From Bacilli bacterium (GTDB lineage Bacteria; Bacillota_I; Bacilli_A; RF39; UBA660): a stretch of 54,867 nt of DNA. Every line of letters begins with the position of its first letter. The first letter of the stretch is position 1. The stretch is from positions 1 to 54,867 of the forward strand of contig JAQUYH010000009.1 in NCBI GenBank assembly GCA_028691955.1. The letters run 5' to 3'. Shown here one piece after another: positions 53,305 through 54,867 of the stretch. The notes beneath the pieces were generated by a model. That model saw only the letters and a list, made by a program, of their open reading frames with translations. It did no database searches and had not been told where the DNA came from. Made by a program: the position numbers and the translations under genes.

Positions 53305-53316
53305 AAGTAGAATTAA
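53301..53316 (+). repeat. Right copy of the 16-base direct repeat flanking the TA module
   Basis: Identical to 52543-52558. It begins at the toxin stop codon and forms the 5' arm of the toxin terminator. Confidence 0.7.
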
Positions 53317-53328
53317 TTTTCTACTTTT
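53303..53328 (+). terminator. Terminator of the toxin gene
   Basis: A 10-bp perfect stem AAAAGTAGAA (53303-53312)/TTCTACTTTT (53319-53328) with a 6-base loop. Confidence 0.85.
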
Positions 53329-53329
53329 A

Positions 53330-53358
53330 TTGTTTCATAATATAAAAAATGATACAAT
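53330..53358 (+). promoter_or_regulatory. Promoter of the second polysaccharide cluster
   Basis: TTGTTT (53330-53335), 17 bases and TACAAT (53353-53358), about 22 bases before the glycosyltransferase ATG at 53380. Confidence 0.55.
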
Positions 53359-53379
53359 GTTATAAGAAATAGGTGATTT

Positions 53380-54573
53380 ATGAAAAAAGCATTATTTATA
53401 GTTCATGAATATTATCCTGTAGGAAGCGCAATTACAAATTGTTTAAAGCCTATTATAGATGAAATGTTAAAAGAGAATATTGAAGTAAATGTATTAACAA
53501 GAAAGTTTCCTTTAAATTTAAGAGATTTTGATGTTATTGATGGAGTTAAAGTATATAGAGTAGAAGACAAATATTTAGAAGTTTTAAATAAAAGAGATTC
53601 TTTTAAGAAGAAAAGTTTAAAGTACTTATTTTATAAAATATATTTTCATTTATTATTTATTAAGAAGAATAAAAGTATAGAAGATGGATTTTATGATAAA
53701 AAAGCTATGATTAAGCAAGGTGGTAAAATAATTGATGGAGTTGATACTATAATTTCTTGTTCTTTTCCCTTTACATCACATAAAATTGCTTATGCGTTAA
53801 AAGGAAAAAGAAAGTGGATTGCTTATCAGTTTGATCCATATACTTATAATTATACTTTGAATAAAGAACAAAAAGATAATAGATTAAAAGTTGAATTAGA
53901 ATATTTAAAAAAAGCTGATAAGATTTTTATTACAGAAGAATCATATAATGAGAATATTAAAACAGAATTAGTTGAACTTAAAAATAGATATGTTGTATTA
54001 CCTTATGCTTTAATTAAAAAAAGTCAAATAGATGTTACAAGTAAAAAGGAAGATAGTATTAGTTTAACTTTTGCTGGAACTTTGTATAAAAATTTAAGAG
54101 AACCTTTTAAAATGTTAGATATATTACTTAGTTTAGACATAGATATTAAAATTAACTTGTATTATAGTAGTGAGATAGAAATAATTAAATGTTTAGAAAA
54201 ATATAAAGATAAAGTTAATTTGTATTTTAAGAGTAGCAAAGAAGAATGTGATAAAGCTTTAGCTAATACTAATATTATTTTAAATATAGGAAATACTATG
54301 ATTAATCAAACACCAAGTAAGGTTTTTGAATTGATTTCTTTAGGAAAACCTATAATAAACTTTTATACTAATAAATTGGATACTAGTATGAATATGCTTA
54401 AAAACTATCCTTTAGTTTATAATGTATGTGTTGATGAAGTTGATTTATTAGAACTTAAAAAATTTGTTATAGAAAATAAATATGTAGTTAAATCATTTGA
54501 AGAGGCAACAAAAGGCTATTTAAAAGCAGATGAAGTTGCTCATAAATTTATTGAGGAATGTGATAAAAAATGA
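53380..54573 (+). CDS. GT4-like glycosyltransferase, second polysaccharide cluster
   Basis: 397 residues in the GT-B style. The N-terminus MKKALFIVHEYYPVGSAITNCLKPIIDEML and TIISCSFPFTSHKIAYALKGKRKWIAYQFDPYTYNY belong to the acceptor domain. SLTFAGTLYKNLREPFKMLDILL and IILNIGNTMINQTPSKVFELISLGKPIINFYT form the donor side. It is more diverged than the capsule GT4 genes, so the exact family is not certain. AGGTGATTT precedes the ATG. Its stop overlaps the next start (ATGA), so it is coupled to a flippase gene. Confidence 0.8.
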   Translation: MKKALFIVHEYYPVGSAITNCLKPIIDEMLKENIEVNVLTRKFPLNLRDFDVIDGVKVYRVEDKYLEVLNKRDSFKKKSLKYLFYKIYFHLLFIKKNKSIEDGFYDKKAMIKQGGKIIDGVDTIISCSFPFTSHKIAYALKGKRKWIAYQFDPYTYNYTLNKEQKDNRLKVELEYLKKADKIFITEESYNENIKTELVELKNRYVVLPYALIKKSQIDVTSKKEDSISLTFAGTLYKNLREPFKMLDILLSLDIDIKINLYYSSEIEIIKCLEKYKDKVNLYFKSSKEECDKALANTNIILNIGNTMINQTPSKVFELISLGKPIINFYTNKLDTSMNMLKNYPLVYNVCVDEVDLLELKKFVIENKYVVKSFEEATKGYLKADEVAHKFIEECDKK

Positions 54574-54867
54574 AAACAGATAAAACAAAAAGTAGCTTAT
54601 TAAATGCCATTACGATGATTTTACAAACAGGAATCATTAGTATTTTATCTTTAGTTTCAACTAATTTAATTTTAACAAATTATGGCTCTGATTTTAACGG
54701 CGTAGTTGCTACTGCTAATCAAATTATTAATTTGTTATTGATTGTTGAAGGAGGATTTTCTTTAGCTATTAATGTAGCTTTATTTAAGCCTTATGTTAAT
54801 AATGATACTAAAAAAATAGACGCTATAATGAGTGCTTCTAAGAAAATTTTCTTTAAAATTGGATTTG
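54570..54867 (+). CDS. Polysaccharide flippase-like membrane protein, 3' end beyond the window
   Basis: Only the first 99 codons are present. The sequence MKTDKTKSSLLNAITMILQTGIISILSLVSTNLILTNYGSDFNGVVATANQIINLLLIVEGGFSLAINVALFKPYV has the two-helix start of a Wzx/MOP-type exporter. Later residues (NDTKKIDAIMSASKKIFFKIG) fit the loop before helix 3. It overlaps the preceding stop as ATGA. It is distinct from the Wzx at 46435, so it marks a second polysaccharide system extending to the right. Confidence 0.8.
   Translation, partial: MKTDKTKSSLLNAITMILQTGIISILSLVSTNLILTNYGSDFNGVVATANQIINLLLIVEGGFSLAINVALFKPYVNNDTKKIDAIMSASKKIFFKIGF

Noticed and set aside
1-54867. Mycoplasma-type code (TGA = Trp)
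   Set aside because: Several genes, such as the sufD-like gene and capG, end at TGA with the next start overlapping or immediately following, and tryptophans are TGG.
1-54867. tRNA or rRNA genes, transposases, prophage genes
   Set aside because: Reading both strands by eye I found no cloverleaf, rRNA segment, transposase motif or phage structural gene; a dedicated tRNA search was not possible.

Overview
This window comes from a very AT-rich, low-GC Gram-positive-type bacterium. Firmicute-style regulation is plain to see: a glmS ribozyme, a phenylalanine T-box leader, RNase J, and strong Shine-Dalgarno sites. TGA works as a stop and tryptophan is TGG, so the code is the standard bacterial one and not that of Mycoplasma. 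Together with the tiny intergenic gaps, the short SUF operon and many small paralogous hypothetical genes, this suggests an uncultured gut Bacilli/Mollicutes-like lineage (RF39 or Erysipelotrichales type). The taxonomic placement is inference.

Layout. 1-1890: 3'-truncated glmS on the minus strand with its self-cleaving ribozyme and promoter, divergent from priA. 1896-10582: housekeeping genes (priA, fmt, recD2, RNase J, a HIT protein) plus a pair of related small metal-ribbon-like proteins. 10684-16912: an iron-sulfur operon (sufC, a short sufD-like gene, sufS), a GtrA protein, a DUF6273-like protein, a membrane-anchored serpin and an unknown gene. 16929-22200: T-box, pheS, pheT and two HipA-fold kinase-like genes, the first only one base after pheT. 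22296-25913: queH followed by a GT-C transferase, a GT2 transferase and two SMR-type half-transporters, laid out like an Arn-type lipid-linked sugar pathway. 25986-33635: a giant cyclic-glucan-synthase-like gene. 33707-36419: four tandem paralogs sharing a repeat, the last one broken.

37123-48622 is a capsule-type polysaccharide locus. It encodes the CapE/CapF/CapG route to UDP-N-acetyl-fucosamine, an initiating-type GT4, further glycosyltransferases, a fused glycosyltransferase-polymerase, a Wzx flippase and a LicD transferase. The sugar-activation part and the serotype-like part differ visibly in codon use. A LytR-CpsA-Psr ligase (49236-51080, minus) that could attach the polymer to the wall follows a decayed ASCH-domain gene. 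A second polysaccharide cluster starts at 53380 and runs off the end.

The most notable element is at 52543-53328, between the two polysaccharide clusters. Two 50-base RNA repeats, each able to form an H-type pseudoknot with three compensatory base-pair changes between copies, are followed by an intrinsic terminator and a 157-residue protein resembling the CptN/ToxN class. This is the architecture of a type III toxin-antitoxin system. The module is flanked by a perfect 16-base direct repeat. A second notable arrangement is the HipA-like kinase gene that appears to be under phenylalanine T-box control in the pheST operon.
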